From assembly GCA_007695365.1 (NCBI GenBank), contig REDV01000133.1, positions 1 to 33,005 of the forward strand: 33,005 nucleotides of DNA, given 5' to 3'. A program made the translations under genes and the position numbers. The notes under the pieces are model-generated. The model worked only from the letters and a program-made list of their open reading frames with translations, did no database searches and was not told where the DNA came from. This DNA comes from Cryomorphaceae bacterium. GTDB lineage: Bacteria > Bacteroidota > Bacteroidia > Flavobacteriales_D > SKUL01. Below are positions 32,965 to 33,005 of the stretch, piece after piece. Each line of letters starts with the position of its first letter. Position 1 is the stretch's first letter.

Positions 32965-33005
32965 TATTTTGGGCTTTGCCTAAATATACAAACTTTTAGG
33001 GCATA

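Noticed and set aside
1-33005. CRISPR arrays, tRNA genes, insertion sequences or prophage
   Set aside because: I looked for regularly spaced repeats, tRNA-like clover arms, transposase or phage motifs and saw none.

Overview
The window looks like a chromosomal segment from a member of the Bacteroidota, most likely the Flavobacteriia/Cytophagia side. Base composition is near 50% GC by eye. The evidence is: two secreted proteins with type IX secretion (T9SS) type A sorting tails, a BatA-type protein, DUF1573, DUF2400 (TIGR02757) and PopT (DUF368) proteins, a flavobacterial-type degenerate dihydroorotase, repeated promoter motifs of the Bacteroidota form TTTG / TAnnTTTG, and almost no Shine-Dalgarno sequences. 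I saw no tRNA or rRNA gene, insertion sequence, phage gene or CRISPR array.

Layout. Positions 1-495 are non-coding and contain a long imperfect palindromic intergenic repeat. At 0.5-5.5 kb a plus-strand run encodes a tiny membrane protein, a LolD-type ABC ATPase, a DUF2400 protein, a BatA/VWA membrane protein and a dihydroorotase-like protein that has lost metal ligands; the last four are closely packed or overlapping. At 5.5-10.4 kb are a minus-strand metallo-beta-lactamase-fold hydrolase, a plus-strand conserved protein of unknown function, and a minus-strand pair glmM-cysteine desulfurase. At 10.5-14.8 kb lies a tight five-gene plus-strand operon: TPR protein, phosphosulfolactate synthase (comA-like), rhodanese, PopT/DUF368 undecaprenyl-phosphate translocase and aroE. 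Three junctions are ATGA overlaps and the fourth gap is only a few bases. It is followed by a small conserved basic protein.

At 15-26 kb the window turns to envelope and protease functions: an outer-membrane beta-barrel-like protein coupled to an S41 lipoprotein peptidase, a lipoprotein glutathione peroxidase, a fused sigma factor/anti-sigma/transmembrane/trypsin-like protein, a 934-residue T9SS cargo protein with internal repeats, a T9SS-secreted lysyl-endopeptidase-like protease, a CtpA-type S41 protease and a DUF1573 protein. At 26.7-33 kb are an orphan TPR-sensor histidine kinase, a DsbA/FrnE-type oxidoreductase and AcnA aconitase.

The most unusual object is the 521-residue protein at 17720-19285 (minus strand). 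One uninterrupted reading frame contains ECF sigma regions 2 and 4, an anti-sigma-like helical segment, one membrane helix and a periplasmic HtrA/trypsin-like domain with a plausible His-Asp-Ser triad. In domain order it resembles the RpoE, RseA and DegS functions of the E. coli envelope-stress pathway joined in one chain. It sits 31 bp downstream of a T9SS cargo gene whose predicted promoter overlaps a 20-bp inverted repeat, so the two are probably co-transcribed. This is the best candidate here for an undescribed regulatory system. Its function is inferred from sequence patterns only.
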